A DNA stretch of 64,000 nucleotides, from the NCBI RefSeq assembly GCF_963678635.1, contig NC_087063.1:76717617-76781616 (forward strand). The letters are read 5' to 3'. Under the pieces are notes generated by a model. That model was not told the origin of the DNA, did no database searches, and saw nothing but the letters and a program-made list of their open reading frames with translations. Both the position numbers and the translations under genes were made by a program. Shown piece after piece: positions 21,524 to 33,960 of this stretch (position 1 is its first letter; every line of letters starts with the position of its first letter). This DNA comes from Symsagittifera roscoffensis. Its lineage: Eukaryota; Xenacoelomorpha; Acoela; Convolutidae.

Positions 21524-24500
21524 ATGGCCGCCGAATCATCAGGACCTCCGAAGGTGGAAGATTTCAATTTCGAGAAACCGATCAGCAAAGGAGCTTTCGG
21601 TCAAGTCTACCTCGGGCACAAGAAGTCCAAACCCGACATTAAACTAGCCATCAAAATTATGCAGAAGCAGCATCTACAGAACAAAAACATGCTCGCCAGG
21701 GTCCAAGAAGAAAAGAACGCGTTAGCGATATTAGAAGACAATAATCATGTTGTGAAATTACTCTATTGTCTGCAGAATGTGGATCAAGTTTACCTTGTAA
21801 TGGAGTATTTAGTAGGCGGCGACCTCAAATCTCTGCTTGAAGTTTTCGGCTGTTTTACCGATTACATGATCGCGTTTTACTCGGCTGAAATCGGACTCGC
21901 TTTGAATTTTCTGAACAAACGCCAGATTATTCATCGAGATGTAAAACCAGATAACTGTTTAATTGATAAGTCCGGGCATCTTAAGCTTACAGATTTTGGA
22001 CTGGCAAAAATCCAAGTTATTCCGAACGTCGACAAGATTTTAAACAGTTTGCAATGTGGAAGAACGCCTGGTCAAATTATGAGTCTTAAAATGAACATAT
22101 GCAAAGAAAAGTACACAAAGAAAAGTGGGATCGCTTTTTTGTTGAGTCCTCTTGATGTGAAAGAAAAGGAAAAAACCGATGTTAAATTTGACCTCGGAAG
22201 CCAAAATATTCCGAAATCAATGATATCCAATCACAAACTTTGCCGGACGTTCAGTCAGCCTAGTCATATGAATTCGGAAAAGCCGAAAGCTACGGCACTT
22301 CGAAGAAAACGAAGTATAGATTTTGTTTCGGGCTCGGTAGACAAGCAGAATTTCAAATGTGCAGCTTTGAGTGATGCTTCAGAGTTGGTACCATGTAAAA
22401 CGGACGATGCGAGTCCGGAGATATTAGCTGAAATTAACGAAATGTTGGAAAACAAACAACATGAAACGCCTCCAGGCGCTAAACTGGCTGGTTTAATTTT
22501 GGACCAAGAAAAGGAAAAAGAAAATGAGTATCCTTCGAGGGTCAGTGATGTTTTAGACGATGCCGAGAAACTATCGGATTCTTGGAGAGTGAATGAAATC
22601 AAAGAAGAGATGCGAAGTTTTCGAAGCCTAAGTATAAGTTCGCTTCTAAATTCAACTTATTCGTCAACAGGTGGGTTGAATGACGAATCTCTGCTCTCAT
22701 TAGACGGAAGTTACTGTGAAGCGAAAGCTGAGTCCAAGGAACAGACAATTTGGACCTCTAAACCTAGTCTTGACATCATTTCGGTTCTCGAACCTCGCGG
22801 AAGTCACGATGATTCAATAGAATTAATGCGATGCAATGATAGTAGATTAAGTATCAGAGATTGTGAGTCACGGATGCAACGTCTCAGTTTAGTCTCGTTT
22901 AATCTGTCGCCTTCTGAGAAAATTTCAACGGCTGGTTCCATTTCGATGAGCCCCGGCTCTGAACTGGCTAAAATTTTGCCACGATTGATTGCTGACGATC
23001 AGTATGAGAGACGAGGAAGCGAAGTGCAATCGGGTGGCTCCGGCGACAATCCGAAGGTAACCTTAGATGTGAATCAGCAGCAGCCGAGAAAGGTGTGGAC
23101 GCCGAGTGTGAAAAGTTGGAAGTCGTCTCCTATCCCCACGACGCCGTTCACGCCCGCGGCAACGCCCTATCGAGTGTTGAGAGCGACAGCTTGTAGAAGC
23201 AGGAGAAAGGCAGTGAGAAAAGGAACTACCTTTTCCACTGAGCGGGTTTTGGGTTAGTTGTCTGCGGTCATTTTTTCATATCAATTTTTTTCAAATAAAT
23301 TTTTTAGATACTTTATTTTAAAAACAAATAATTTTTATTGCACTAGCGAGTTGATATGTCAAGTGAAAACTAAAATGCTTGGACACGTTTCGATTGGATT
23401 TTTTTAACACAATTCTTCGAAATGAGCTATTCGGTTACAAATCCTGTTTATTTGGCGTTTGTTTGCATGGAAGCTTGTTTTTCTAATCCTATTTGTATGA
23501 AACGCGGAGTGATTTGGTCATGAAGGAATGGAACCTTAAGGTCAGTGTTGTTTTGTCATGGAACGGCTCCAGTTAAAAAGTTAGATTTCTCGCGAAATAT
23601 TGCTTTTTACTTTTCAAATTGGATTTAATGTTCATGATGCTCAGCAAAAACTAGGGATGTATAGCAGTATGACAAAATTATTTCCTGCTGCACGGGTAAG
23701 CTCGGTGAAGCAAAATTTAGACCTCGAAGCAAAAAGAAAATTACCTTATCTTGCTTTTTTCTGGCCTCCCCACGGGATGATTTTTGTGTAATGGCTTCCA
23801 ACCAATTCTCACACCATTAGCTGAAACCGTAGGTGTGCTAGTGAAAAAGTGAACTTGAAAATTGCAAATTTTCTCTCCATGTAAAGTTTTTGGCTTATTA
23901 TTTTGAAAAAAATTATTTACATGCCCCGTTATTTTTATTTTAGGTACCCCTGATTACATAGCGCCTGAAATCATCCAACGCAGTCTGAACAAACCAGGCT
24001 CCTCCTACTCTTACCCAGTTGACTGGTGGTCTCTAGGGGTGTGCATGTTCGAATTCGCGACCGGGGTGCCCCCCTTTAACGATGAAACGGCCCCTCAGGT
24101 ATTGCAGAATATCCTCAGTTGTGATATTCCGTGGCCGACGGGCGAAGAGGAGTTGGACGAGAGTTTAATACGGCCAATTCAGGTGAGCAAAAAAAAACAT
24201 TTTACTATAAATTAGGGTAATTCTAATTCAAGTTAGTGTACTTCATTGCCCTCGCGAGCAGCATGGGTATTGCAATCGGGTACTAAACTTTTTTCCAGAA
24301 AAAGCTTATGAGCTTTTTTAAACCCCCACCCCACATTTCAAATTTTCCGTTTTCTTAGTTCTACGTGTTATTTCAGCTAAATGAATGCTGCTACGATCTA
24401 GAGTATGAAGGACAAATATGTTCACAAGAGTGATTTTGTTCTCATGCCAAGTTTCATTGCATGGTGACAAATTTAAAATGGTTTTTCAAAATTTGAAGGG

Positions 24501-26310
24501 GGGAGTGGAAAAGAGACAAAATTTGTTCATAGGACTCATCTGGACTCACCTAGTTTGGTTCATGATGAATTCCAGTTTCTGAGCATTCCGAGTTTTCTTG
24601 CCTGGAGGTAGTGAGTACGCCTGGGATGGCAAAGGTTCTGAGTTCGAATCTGATCAGGACCTTTTTTTTTCAAACGAGAAATATTCGGTTTCAAATTAAA
24701 TTTTCGGCCTATTAATTGTCATGTTTTGTCGGCTTAGATGCTACATCTTAGAATCGTTTCTTTTCGATGCACGAAATTTTCATTATCGTTGCCTGTAGTG
24801 TTTTGATTTGGAATTTGTAATTTTACTTTTCCTTTTTTCGTTTTTTTTTTGTTTCGCTGAAAACTTTCTTCGGGCTCAATTATTATGGCCTTTTTTTCGT
24901 CGACTTAATGATCTAATTTTGGGTCGTATCAAGGGAATTTTTTTGCTCCTCTCCTCACTTTTGTGTGCGTTTGTGTATTCTGAGGGGAAGGGGGACTTAA
25001 TTTTTTAAACTAGTTCTCAATTGAAAAAAAATCGACATGAAGAGTTTCTACTCAGGGATTTTCGGCTTTGTTCCCGCTTGATTAGTTTTGTTCCGATGCT
25101 GATTTTTCGTTCAATTGCCTGGAAACGTTTTTTCTGCAACTATCTTCAATCTTCATTCATTTTTATCTTCAATCAGTAGTGTTTTGATTTACTCCTGGAA
25201 TTTGTAATTTTACTTTACCTTTTCGTATTTCTTTTTTTTGTTTCGCTTAAAAACTTTATTCGGCCTCAATTATTACGGCCTAGTTTTTGTCGACTTAATG
25301 AAATAATTTTGGTCCGTATCAAGGGAATTTTTTATGCTCCCATCCTCACTTTTTTGTTGGTTATAACTTCACAAACTCGGTTTGTTAAATTTTCATTTTT
25401 GGTGTTTTTTTTTCGGCTTGATATGTTTCGGCTTTTAGCCTCTAATTGGGTCGTTTGATGGGTGAAAAAAGTTTTTGTGTGCTTTGGTGTGTTCTGAGGA
25501 AAAGGGTGTCTTAATTTTTTAACTTAGTTCTAAATTGAAAACAAAAATTGACATGAGTTTCTTTTCAGGTATTTTTGGTCTTGTTCCCGCTTGATTAGTT
25601 TAGTTCCGATGCTGATTTTTCGTTCAATTGCCTGGAAATGTTTTTTCTGCAACTATCTTTATTAATTTTTATCTTCAATCTGTAATGTTTTGATTTACTC
25701 CTGGAATTTGTAATTTTATTTTACCTTTTTTCGTATTTCTTTTGTTTTTTTTTGTTTCGCTTAAAAACTTAATTCGGCTTCAATTATGATGGCCTATTTT
25801 TTGTCGACTTAATGACCTAATTGTGGGTGGTATCAAGGGAATTTTTATATGCTCCCCTCCTCACTTTTTTGTTGATTATAACTTTACCACTATAATATTC
25901 CACATGTTAATGAATTGCTGCTAAAATACACCGATTATTGGTTCACTGAATAAAAATGAATTTGATTATGAAAATCAATTACAACTCTAAAGAAAGAGTT
26001 CTCAATGATAAATGCAAGAGTTTTTGTCGGTGAAAAAATGAACAGTTTGTTTGTTGGTCTTTTTTCTCGCTAATTAAATAGTCTTCATCTTGACTCTTCT
26101 TAGGCCCTCCTGACCACATGTCCCGAAGATCGAGCAGAGTTCTCAGCTCTGAAACAGATGTCTCTGTTCGACTGTATCGTAGACTGGGATGACATGGCTA
26201 CTCACCAGGAACCCCCTTTTGTCCCCAATCCCTCAGACCCATCAGACACAGACTACTTCAAGCCGCGCAACGAAGCACGGAACATCAGGATGACTGTCTC
26301 AGATTTATGA
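21524..26310 (+). CDS. MASTL: Greatwall kinase MASTL (3 exons)
   Basis: Exons 21524-23252, 23944-24182 and 26104-26310; 724 residues, against 879 in human. The N-lobe has the glycine loop [12 protein letters not shown] and catalytic lysine K44 (LAIKI). HRDVKPDN (D139) and LTDFGLAK (D157) follow. About 420 residues then separate DFG from GTPDYIAPE, the very long activation-segment insert that defines Greatwall kinases; a conserved RTPGQ lies at its start. Exon 2 carries [12 protein letters not shown] and [11 protein letters not shown]. Exon 3 carries the AGC-type C-tail ([28 protein letters not shown]). Greatwall phosphorylates ENSA/ARPP19 to inhibit PP2A-B55 at mitotic entry. The start is the Met-Ala-Ala after the acceptor at 21517; an upstream in-frame extension lies in presumed outron or intron. 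The whole non-conserved insert sits in exon 1. Introns are 691 and 1921 bp. Confidence 0.96.
23253..23943. other. MASTL intron 1
   Basis: Donor G|GTTAGT and acceptor TATTTTAG. No repeat or gene recognised inside. The plus-strand frame at 23600-23791 has no protein signature. Confidence 0.8.
24310..24516. mobile_element. MITE family G, copy 3 (in MASTL intron 2)
   Basis: The C-rich left end (AAACCCCCACCCCACATTTC) and right end GGGGGGAGTGGAAAAGAG are inverted relative to each other. Internal sequence matches copy 1 at 16260-16465. The terminal GGCTC is degenerate. Confidence 0.5.
24600..24672 (+). repeat. tRNA-derived SINE-like head
   Basis: CTGGAGGTAGTGAGTACGCC (box-A-like) is followed 30-odd bases later by GAGTTCGAATCTG (box B), then ACC and a run of nine T (Pol III terminator). 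The same layout recurs at 31972-32040 and 61745-61820. Confidence 0.5.
24790..25885. repeat. Tandem repeat in MASTL intron 2 (about 2.5-3 units)
   Basis: Three copies of a block begin GTTTTGATTT, GGAATTTGTAATTTTACTTT at about 24800, 25180 and 25690. Each continues with GGCCT, GTCGACTTAATGA and ATCAAGGGAATTTTT. A second block (GTTCCCGCTTGATTAGTTT, TTCCGATGCTGATTTTTCG) lies between them at about 25070 and 25585. Unit length varies from about 380 to 510 bp. No coding sequence. Confidence 0.8.
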
Positions 26311-26692
26311 CTTTAACGGCCGGAAAAAATTTGAAGATTGTTCTAGAATCTTAACAAAAAGTGTACAATCGAAGTCATTTATCGCGGAAAAAGTGTGAAG
26401 ATTGTTCGAGAATCAGAGCATACAAAGATGTACAGTCAAATTAAGTCAGTTTTTGCCTATAGGTGTATTGTGCGAGTTGAGACTTTCAAGGTCAAAAATT
26501 ATCAGACGCGTATTTCGTGTAAACCTATCAATGTCGAAGGGAGCTGTCATAATATTAGAGCCAAAGATAGTAAAAGATTGTAAATAAACAAAGATGGCCA
26601 TTTACATTTCTAGCAACCAGAAACCACGCAACAAGAAACTGGCAAAGTTAAACTATAGACAAATTAGATTTTGTGAGTTTTGAAAGAAGAAA
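26311..26692 (+). other. MASTL 3' UTR and flank
   Basis: Directly follows the TGA. A polyadenylation hexamer AATAAA lies at 26583-26588, giving a 3' UTR of roughly 290 nt. A GATTGTTC, AGAATC repeat occurs at 26335 and 26400. Confidence 0.6.
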
Positions 26693-28360
26693 TTATCCAC
26701 AGAAATTGAAAAGTGGAGGTGGAGAAGTTTGGCAACGTATTTGGCAATCACCAGAAAAAAGTGCAGTTAATAATTCATCATCTTGCGGTGCATTAGTTTT
26801 AGAATTAGTTCATCAGTTTTTGTGAATTTCTTCATACGCTTTTTTTTAGTTTTTAGAGCTTACTTAGTACATAGTTAGTCTATTTTCAACCATTCATTTC
26901 CATTTCTTATAATTTTTGCTGTATTTTGCATTAACTATTTCTTTTTATATTCTCTGAAATTCAAGTATTTAGTCTCAACTTCTATTAGTTTCATGTGACC
27001 ACCTTAACGACAACGGTCTTAGCTGGAGATCGTTTAGTTTTGTAAAGCATATTATATGCGTTGTAGATTTCGATTTGCTATATTCCAAGAAAAACGAGCT
27101 ATACTATAATTTGTAGCTATCTCTTAGATCTTAGTAGCTTAGCCTAAATGATTCTTTTTCGTAAGACTTCCTTCTTTGGTCTGAGTGGTTGTCGTAAAGG
27201 GGATACAAAGTTAATTATATCATAGGTTGGCAGCAAAACCAGGTACAATCAAAAGTTGAAATAGAGAGCGATATAAGAGTAGTAAAACAACTTTTAAATA
27301 TAAGGAAAGTTAACCGCGTGTTCAGATCTGATCTTACGATATGACATAACGTGACATCGTGCGATATTTAATCATATTCTTCATTTGAAATTTAAAAAAC
27401 GGAAAGTAACTCCTCTGTAAAGTTAGAAGTCATTTTTCCGAAACTTAACACTCCTTTCAAATTAAGAAATTTATATTATCGTACTCTTGTTTCGAGGTTC
27501 AGTTTTACCATTTCCCATACGATTTTTGTTGAGAGCAGAGTCAGTTTTTTTCTGTCCTAGCTCAAAAACCATGATGATTTTTCTTGCTCTGCTTTCAAAT
27601 TTCCTACTCTCTACTATCTTTCAACCCAACTTCAAGTCAATACTCTGAAACTTCTTGACAGATATGCTTCTCAACTCCTCCTTACTCCATTCGTCTAATG
27701 AACGTATAGTTTTAAGATAGCTACTAACTCATTAATCAGCTCAAACCCCGTCTTTGTCATTTTTGTCACTATTCATCAATTACTCAACTTCCTCACGAAA
27801 AATCTCAATCTTCTGTTCTGTCTCAGGCTGAATAAATCTTATTGACTTTGAGTCCTAAAAGTTTGTTCTCGACTTTATCACAACTGATTTTTGTTTTGTT
27901 TACAAATAGTATAGTTAACCAAATAAAGAGATTCCTTCGCTCAATAAGAGGGGGCGGTCTCATTTTCTTTTTACGCTTGCGATTAGGAAGCTTTAGAAAA
28001 TTGGACTGAAGGTTTTTTTCGGGCAAACAAGTAATTAAACTAATTCACCTCAATCAGATTGCATGTTCGTTTCGATGGAATACCCGGAAACAGATTTTGT
28101 AAGCAGGTCTGCGTTTTAGTTGGCCGTTTCATTCTATTTTTGTTGTTGCTTTCAAAACAACTTGGTTTCTTTTTTCTCTGATTGTTTTTTTTATTTTTTG
28201 CTTTCTTCAGCCTGAATGGTTTTGGCTGGTAAAATTTATTTTCATTTGCCTCATAATTCGTCGTTTGAAGGGTTAAAATTTCAATAGCTTTTTTTTTCGA
28301 CAGAACTAAAAAAGTCGATCCTTTCTTGTTTTTTTTTATAGTTTTTTCGTAGTCAGTGGT
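26693..28360. repeat. 1.67-kb tandem duplication, copy 1
   Basis: Begins TTATCCACAGAAATTGAAAA and recurs in direct orientation at 28361 with only scattered substitutions and small indels. Internal landmarks are GGTTGGCAGCAAAACCAGGT at about 27225 and GATATGACATAACGTGACAT at about 27340. A minus-strand coding-like stretch (about 27715-27490) contains LDEWSKEELRSISVKKFQS and one TGA stop. No gene identified. Confidence 0.9.
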
Positions 28361-30006
28361 TTATCCACAGAAATTGAAAAGTGGAGGCGGAGAAGTTTGG
28401 CAACGTATTTGACAATCACCAGAAAAAAGTGCAGTTAATAATTCATCATCTTGCGGTGCATTAGTTTTAGAATTAGTTCATCAGTTTTTGTGAATTTCTT
28501 CATACGCTTTTTTAGTTTTTAGAGCTTACTTAGTACATAGTTAGTCTATTTTCAACCATTCATTTCCATTTTGAATAATTTTTGCTGTATTTTGCATTAA
28601 CTATTTCTTTTTTTATTCTCTGAAATTCAAGTATTTAGTCTCAACTTCTATTAGTTTCATGTGACCACCTTAACGATAACGGTCGTAGCTGGAAGTCGTT
28701 TAATTTTGTAAAGCTTATTATGTGCGTTGTAGATTTCACTTTGCTATATACCAAGAAAAACGAGCTATACTATATTTTGTAGCTAATCTCGTAGATCTTA
28801 GTAGCTTAGCCTAAATGATTCTGATTCTTTGGACTTCCTTTTTGGTCTGAGTGGTTGTTGTAAAGGGGATACAAAGTTAATTATATCATAGGTTGGCAGC
28901 AAAACCAGGTATAATCAAAAGTTGAAATAGAGAGCGATATAACAGTAGTAAAACAACTTTTAAATATAAGGAAAGTTATGATATGACATAGGATCTTATG
29001 ATATGACATAACGTGACATCGTGCGATATTTAATCATGTTCTTCATTTGAAATTTAAAAAACTGAAAGTGGTTCCTCTGTAAAGTTAGAAGTCATTTCTC
29101 CGAAACTTAACACTCCTTTCAAATTAAGAAATTTATATTATCGTACTCTTGTTTGGAGGTTCAGTTTTACCATTTCCCATACGATTTTTGTTGAGAGCAG
29201 CGTCAGTTTTTTTTCCTAGCTCAAAAACCATGATGATTTTTCTTGCTCTGCTTTCAAACTTCCTACTCTCTACTATCTTTCAACCCAACTTCAAGTCAAT
29301 ACTCTGAAACTTCTTGACAGATATGCTTCTCAACTCCTCCTTACTCCATTTGTCTAATGAACGTATAGTTTTAAGATAGCTACTAACTCATTAATCAGCT
29401 CAAACCCCGTCTTTGTCATTTTTGTCACTATTCATTAATTACTCAACTTCCTCACGAAAAATCTCAATCTTCTGTTCTGTCTCAGCCTAAATAAATCTTA
29501 TTGACTTTGAGTCCTAAAAGTTTGTTCTCGACTATATCACAACTGAGTTTTGTTTTGTTTACAAATAGTATAGTTTACCAAATAAAGAGATTTCTTCGCT
29601 AATTAAGAGGGGGCGGTCTCATTTTCTTGTTACGCTTGCGATTAGGAAGCTTTATGAAATCGGACTGAAGGTTTTTTTCGTGCAAACAAGTATTTAAACT
29701 AATTCAGCTCAATCAGATTGCATGTTCGTTTCGATGGAATACCTGGAAACAGATTTTGTAAGCATGTCTGCGTTTTAATTGGCCGTTTCATTCTATTTTT
29801 GTTGTTGCTTTCAAAACAACGTGTTTTCTTTTTTCTCTGATTGTTTTTTTTCTTTTTTGCTTTCTTCAGCCTGAATTGTTTTGGCTGATAAAATATATTT
29901 TCATTTGCCTCATAATTCTTTGTTTGAAGGGTTAAAATTTCAATAGCTTTTTTTCGACAGAACTAAAAAAGTCGATCCTTTCTTGTTTTTTTCTTAGTCA
30001 GTGGTT
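28361..30006. repeat. 1.67-kb tandem duplication, copy 2
   Basis: Direct repeat of 26693-28360, ending at AGTCAGTGG. It differs in one place by a local duplication, TATGATATGACATAGG followed by TATGATATGACATAACG, near 28978-29010. A short deletion frameshifts the minus-strand coding-like stretch seen in copy 1, so that stretch is not maintained. Confidence 0.9.
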
Positions 30007-30590
30007 TTGTCCTACTTTTCGGCTTACTTTTTATGATTTCTCAAAATTTGTTTTGAGTGGGGCGAATTTTCGCTTCTTTTCTGTGTTCATTACACAACTT
30101 TTCTCCGAAAACTCTTATAGCTGTCATTGTAATTTTGAGACTTACACTAGTTTTCCTGAATTCTTTGGTACATTTAAACGTTTACTCACTGAAAAGTAAT
30201 TTTGTAAGTCGTTTCCCACAATAAGTTCAAATTTTTTTTTCTGAGAGATGAAACCCAGTTTTGTTAACGATCTCAACAGTTTTACTGAAGTTCGTCCGGA
30301 TCAACCAATATTTTTTCATCTTTTATCATACTGCAAGTTGCGCCTAAATCTAAAAATAAGTCAATATTAAATCTATCGGCCAAGTTTTTAAAGCTTCAAT
30401 GTGTTTTATTTGTTTCAGCAACAGCCAAATGGTACTCATCCAGTACTTTTTGAAAAAAAAATCTTCTTACAATACGGCGCGTCCTAAATCTAAGCATTTG
30501 ATGTTTCACAGGTCTATCACTGGATGGCTAGAGTATATTTTTCTTTAACTGAGATCTACAATGAGCTGCGACGTGTCTTGTTTTAATGCA
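30007..30590. other. Intergenic
   Basis: AT-rich, with no gene or repeat family assigned. Confidence 0.5.
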
Positions 30591-30591
30591 T

Positions 30592-31280
30592 CTAAAACAA
30601 GTTTGTCTTTGAAATAAACAAATTTGCAGTCTCCTCTTTCTCATTCCCATGATTTTTTTCTAAGTTTATCAAGTCTTTCCTAATTTCACTCAGTCTTATC
30701 TTTTTACTAACCTTTATCAAAGTACAAAAAGTACAAAACTCCTTTGAAAAGCTTTTAAGGATGATCGACTCAAGTAGCTTTTCGCATAAACCCGGACACT
30801 TCATCGAAAGTGTACTTCAGTGTAATTCTTCAGCTCTCGTTATGTCGTCGACTACTCCCTCTACGGCTTTCTTTTTGAATTTTAACGTTAATTGCTGCAG
30901 TCTCTGTCTCTCGATGGTTGTGAACTTCAAACAAAACTTGCCAAGCCTTACTTCCCTGCTTACATAGGGTCTAAAAAAAAACAGATTTTTTGTTCTATTT
31001 GGACTAACTCGTACCAAACACACAATTCTTTTCCCTTTTAAATTTTATGAAATTTTTGTTAAAAGATGCCTCTCTGTGTTCAGCAGTATCACGATTTCTA
31101 ACTCTGATGCAAAATTTTTCTCATTTTCTTCATATTAATGACTTTTTTCAACTCAAGTTGAAAACTTTTAGTCTCAGACTGCGCTTCAAAGTACGAAAAA
31201 TTTTCATCATTTCCTAGAATTATTGTTTCTGAATTAGACATTTTAATCCAAAACCGTACTGCTCTGAACAAAAACCTCAT
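30592..31280 (-). pseudogene. Coding-like minus-strand remnant, unidentified
   Basis: Three overlapping or adjacent minus-strand frames (31280-31098, 31023-30817 and 30804-30592) are lysine/glutamate-rich. Read in order, they look like one protein of about 200 residues broken by frameshifts. Segments include KFCLKFTTIERQRLQQLTL and LSEIRKDLINLEKNHGNEK. I do not recognise a family. It sits next to a leader block that is duplicated at 34540 upstream of a different minus-strand frame. Confidence 0.3.
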
Positions 31281-31900
31281 GTTTTACGTACTGTTCAATG
31301 GCAAAAGCTCGATTTTATTTTATCAGCATTGATATCGCAGTGCGTAATTTAAGGAAGCATTTACGTTTTATCCAAGCCTGATACAAAGTCTAAGCGTCTG
31401 TGTACCGAATCGAATAGTGATTTTGCAAAGCGTCGTGTCTATCTCTTCCTCTCTTGTCTCTTTATTTCGTGTGAATGTTTCAGCTTTCTTTTTTGACTCC
31501 AGACTTCCCTGTGTTCACTGATTTGTGTCAATGCACTGTCGCAGTGGCTTTTCTTTTTGTTTTTCTCTGTTTTCTATCTGTTTTCTATCTGCTAGTTCAC
31601 TATCATCTCTGACTTTTTCCTCGTTTGTCTATCTTACGTTTGATTTTATCACTGTTTTTAAATCACAGCAAGCGCTCTCAAATTTTTCGTTAAATCAATT
31701 ACTCTTGACTTCTGACTCGTATTTTGGCAGCTGGGTCCATAACCTATCACAGGATGGCAGCAAAACGAGGTATAATCAATAATTGAATACAATCCACTTC
31801 TGAATAAATGAAAAAATGGCCGCGTGATGAGATCTGATATCGTGATATGACATCGCATGATATGACATCGTGTGATTTTTTATCGTAAAAAAATTTTGTC
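31250..31900. repeat. Duplicated leader block, copy 1
   Basis: Matches 34540-35290 in order. Shared blocks are TACTGTTCAATGGCAAAAGC/TACTCTTCAATGACAACAGC, CAATGCACTGTCGCAGTGGC, GTATTTTGGCAGCTGGG, GGTATAATCAA and ATGATATGACATCG. The last two blocks also occur in the 1.67-kb tandem units. Confidence 0.7.
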
Positions 31901-31971
31901 ACAAATCTCACTTGCTTTTCCTACTTGATATACCATTGGAGCTTAAGAATTTTCAGATTCGTTCCCAATTG

Positions 31972-32040
31972 TCCTAAAGGTAACACTGTCGCCTTTGTAT
32001 CCTAGTCTCAGTGTTTCGAATCTCGGTCGGACTTTGTTAT
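31972..32040 (+). repeat. tRNA-derived SINE-like head
   Basis: CTAAAGGTAACACTGTCGCC (box-A-like), a spacer, and GTTTCGAATCTCGG (box B) in tRNA order. A truncated relative at 35400-35460 retains GGCCTAGAGGTAGCGGCGTC. Confidence 0.4.
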
Positions 32041-32094
32041 TGTTTTTAGCATGTTTGCTATTGATTTTTTTTCGAGAAAACTGAATTGTCGTAC

Positions 32095-32460
32095 TTTGTA
32101 TGTCTGCTCAAGTTTTGTTGGCTCAATTTTCACATTATTTTTCGGAAAGAAATTTTCGGCTCAACTGGTGTCTGCTCAAGTGATGTCAGCTTCAGAGTGG
32201 AATTAAAGTAATTATTTTTTTATCTGAGATAAAAAATTTTTATGTCTCTAAAAGTGTGTGCTCAATTAATGTTGGCTTCGTTGCCACCTCACGGATTTTT
32301 TTTGGGTGGTTAGCAACTTTCTTTGGAAATGCAAATAAAAGTCATGTTTAATATTTCAAAGGGGAATTGATTTTTCTTAAAATTTTTTTTCTAGTTTTTG
32401 TTCCGGCTCGAAGACTGTCGGCTTAGTTGCTTTATCACAGGTTGTTCTTGTTCTGTAAGC
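32095..32460. repeat. Dispersed repeat family S
   Basis: Carries TCGGCTCAACTGGTGTCTGC and TTATCACAGGTTGTTC with GTTCTGTAAGCAATTCTCAT. It is shared with 35510-36120 and in part with 10735-10815 and 61890-62110. Confidence 0.5.
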
Positions 32461-32569
32461 AATTCTCATTGAAGTTTTAAGTGCATTTAAGTGCTTGACA
32501 GAAGTTCGAAAAAAAGTTAAAACGTTTTTTTTTGTTTTTCAACTTTTTTTCGAACTTCTGTCAAGGTTT

Positions 32570-33030
32570 AAACTGAGCTTGCCTCTGTCTGTTAGTTTCA
32601 ACCAAAAATTGGGAGGGGAATTCAATATAAAGTTAAAAGTCATTTCTCCGAAATTTGGCAAAATATGCTAAAAAAGATATAATTCAAAAGTAAAAATTTG
32701 TGAAACAGCTAGTTGCATAGTGTTTATTACTTATGGACGATGGGCTTAAATGTTTTAATTGGTTACGTTCATCTTACTATTTTGTGGCGAGGAACTGCGT
32801 ATAATTGTTTAATCTGCTTGCTCTCGTAAGGTCACTCCTGGTAGCTACTCTGCTGCGGTATAGCCCTCTTCGGCAGTGCTTGTTTTGTTTTCAATTTTAA
32901 TTCAGTTATTATGATCTGTTTCTAGCATTTTGTCAGTTATCAGTATTTAACGTGTTTTGCAAGTTTAGAATTTAAGAAAGAGGTCTAGGACAACAAGCCG
33001 ACCGGACTTCAAGCCGAAACTTTGATATGT
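32570..33030. repeat. Module R with MULE terminal sequence, divergent copy
   Basis: Contains AAAAGTCATTTCTCCGAA, GTGGCGAGGAACTGCGTATA, AGCCCTCTTCGGCAG and, at 32984-33020, the Mutator-type terminal repeat (GTCTAGGACAACAAGCCGAC). The same module recurs at about 36251, 37061, 39181 and 39946. Here it directly precedes transposase sequence. Confidence 0.65.
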
Positions 33031-33117
33031 CAAAAAAAGGTGAATTATCCAAAATTTGTTTGCAAAAATTACTGCAAAAATTAGAAACTCCTAATCAGTA
33101 TATTTTGGAAGACAGTT

Positions 33118-33960
33118 TTATATAAATGTGTTTTTTGGTGGGATTTTTGCTCGAGTTTTTTTTTGACTAAGAGGTGCTTCTTCTCGTGGAATCCCTCGTA
33201 TATCGAGTCGAAAATAAATCCTCAGTTTTGTTCCCTGAATTCCCCAGTTTTGTTCATTCTTAGGCGGTTTCCAGCTTTCTAAATTGTTGGTTGTCTTCAA
33301 ATGCAAGTGTCGGTCAAAGGCATTCCATAAAGGCAAAGCAATTTGGTCAAAATTCAAAAAATCCATATATATGTGAGAGAAAAAAAGTTGTTCCATTTCT
33401 GTGTATCGAGAAAAAGTCGGATCTTCTTTGATTTCTGCTCGAAACTTTCGAGAGTAGCTTCAATTCTTGTTATTGTCTCTTTAGTCTTCTTGTCTCATTA
33501 TTGTTTTGGTCTCAAAATTCTTTTTGAAGACTAAAATCTTTATTTTTGCGAAATGTTCATGTGGAAAAGTGGAACCAACATCCCTAATGGGTAGGTTCTA
33601 AAAGTTTTTTTTAGCAGCTGTACTTACCTCTGTTGTTTTGTACTCTGTTCTGATTGTTTCTGACATCAATATGACCGAAAGGTTTTCGAAAGATTTTCGC
33701 TCGAACTTGTAAAAAGTTTGAGCAAAATTCTTGTTTTTAAGGCCAACGCCTAGATTACCGAAAAAATCCATTTATCACTTGTTCCGAACAACGCATCGGT
33801 TTGGAGAAAAGGATGGGTTGCCAATTTGAAAGTTCCATCCCAATACTGTTTGTCGAACGAACCAAAAATGAGCCTTCGGTTGTCGCAAAAATTACGCGAC
33901 CAATTTCGTGATGAACACAATTTCGCCAGGCGCTTTAATTTTTAAGTAGGTTTTGTTTAA
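33118..33960 (-). pseudogene. MULE transposase remnant, copy 1
   Basis: Read on the minus strand, YWDGTFKLA (about 33855-33825) is the first catalytic Asp block of Mutator-like transposases. After several frame changes comes LWNAFDR..LKTTNNLESW (about 33330-33265), the C-terminal block corresponding to the family's WN.YDR..RTNN.LE.WH. Only fragments remain, with frameshifts and stops. The terminal repeat at 32984 lies just beyond the 3' end, tying the transposase to the same family as the MITE at 16752. Confidence 0.7.
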
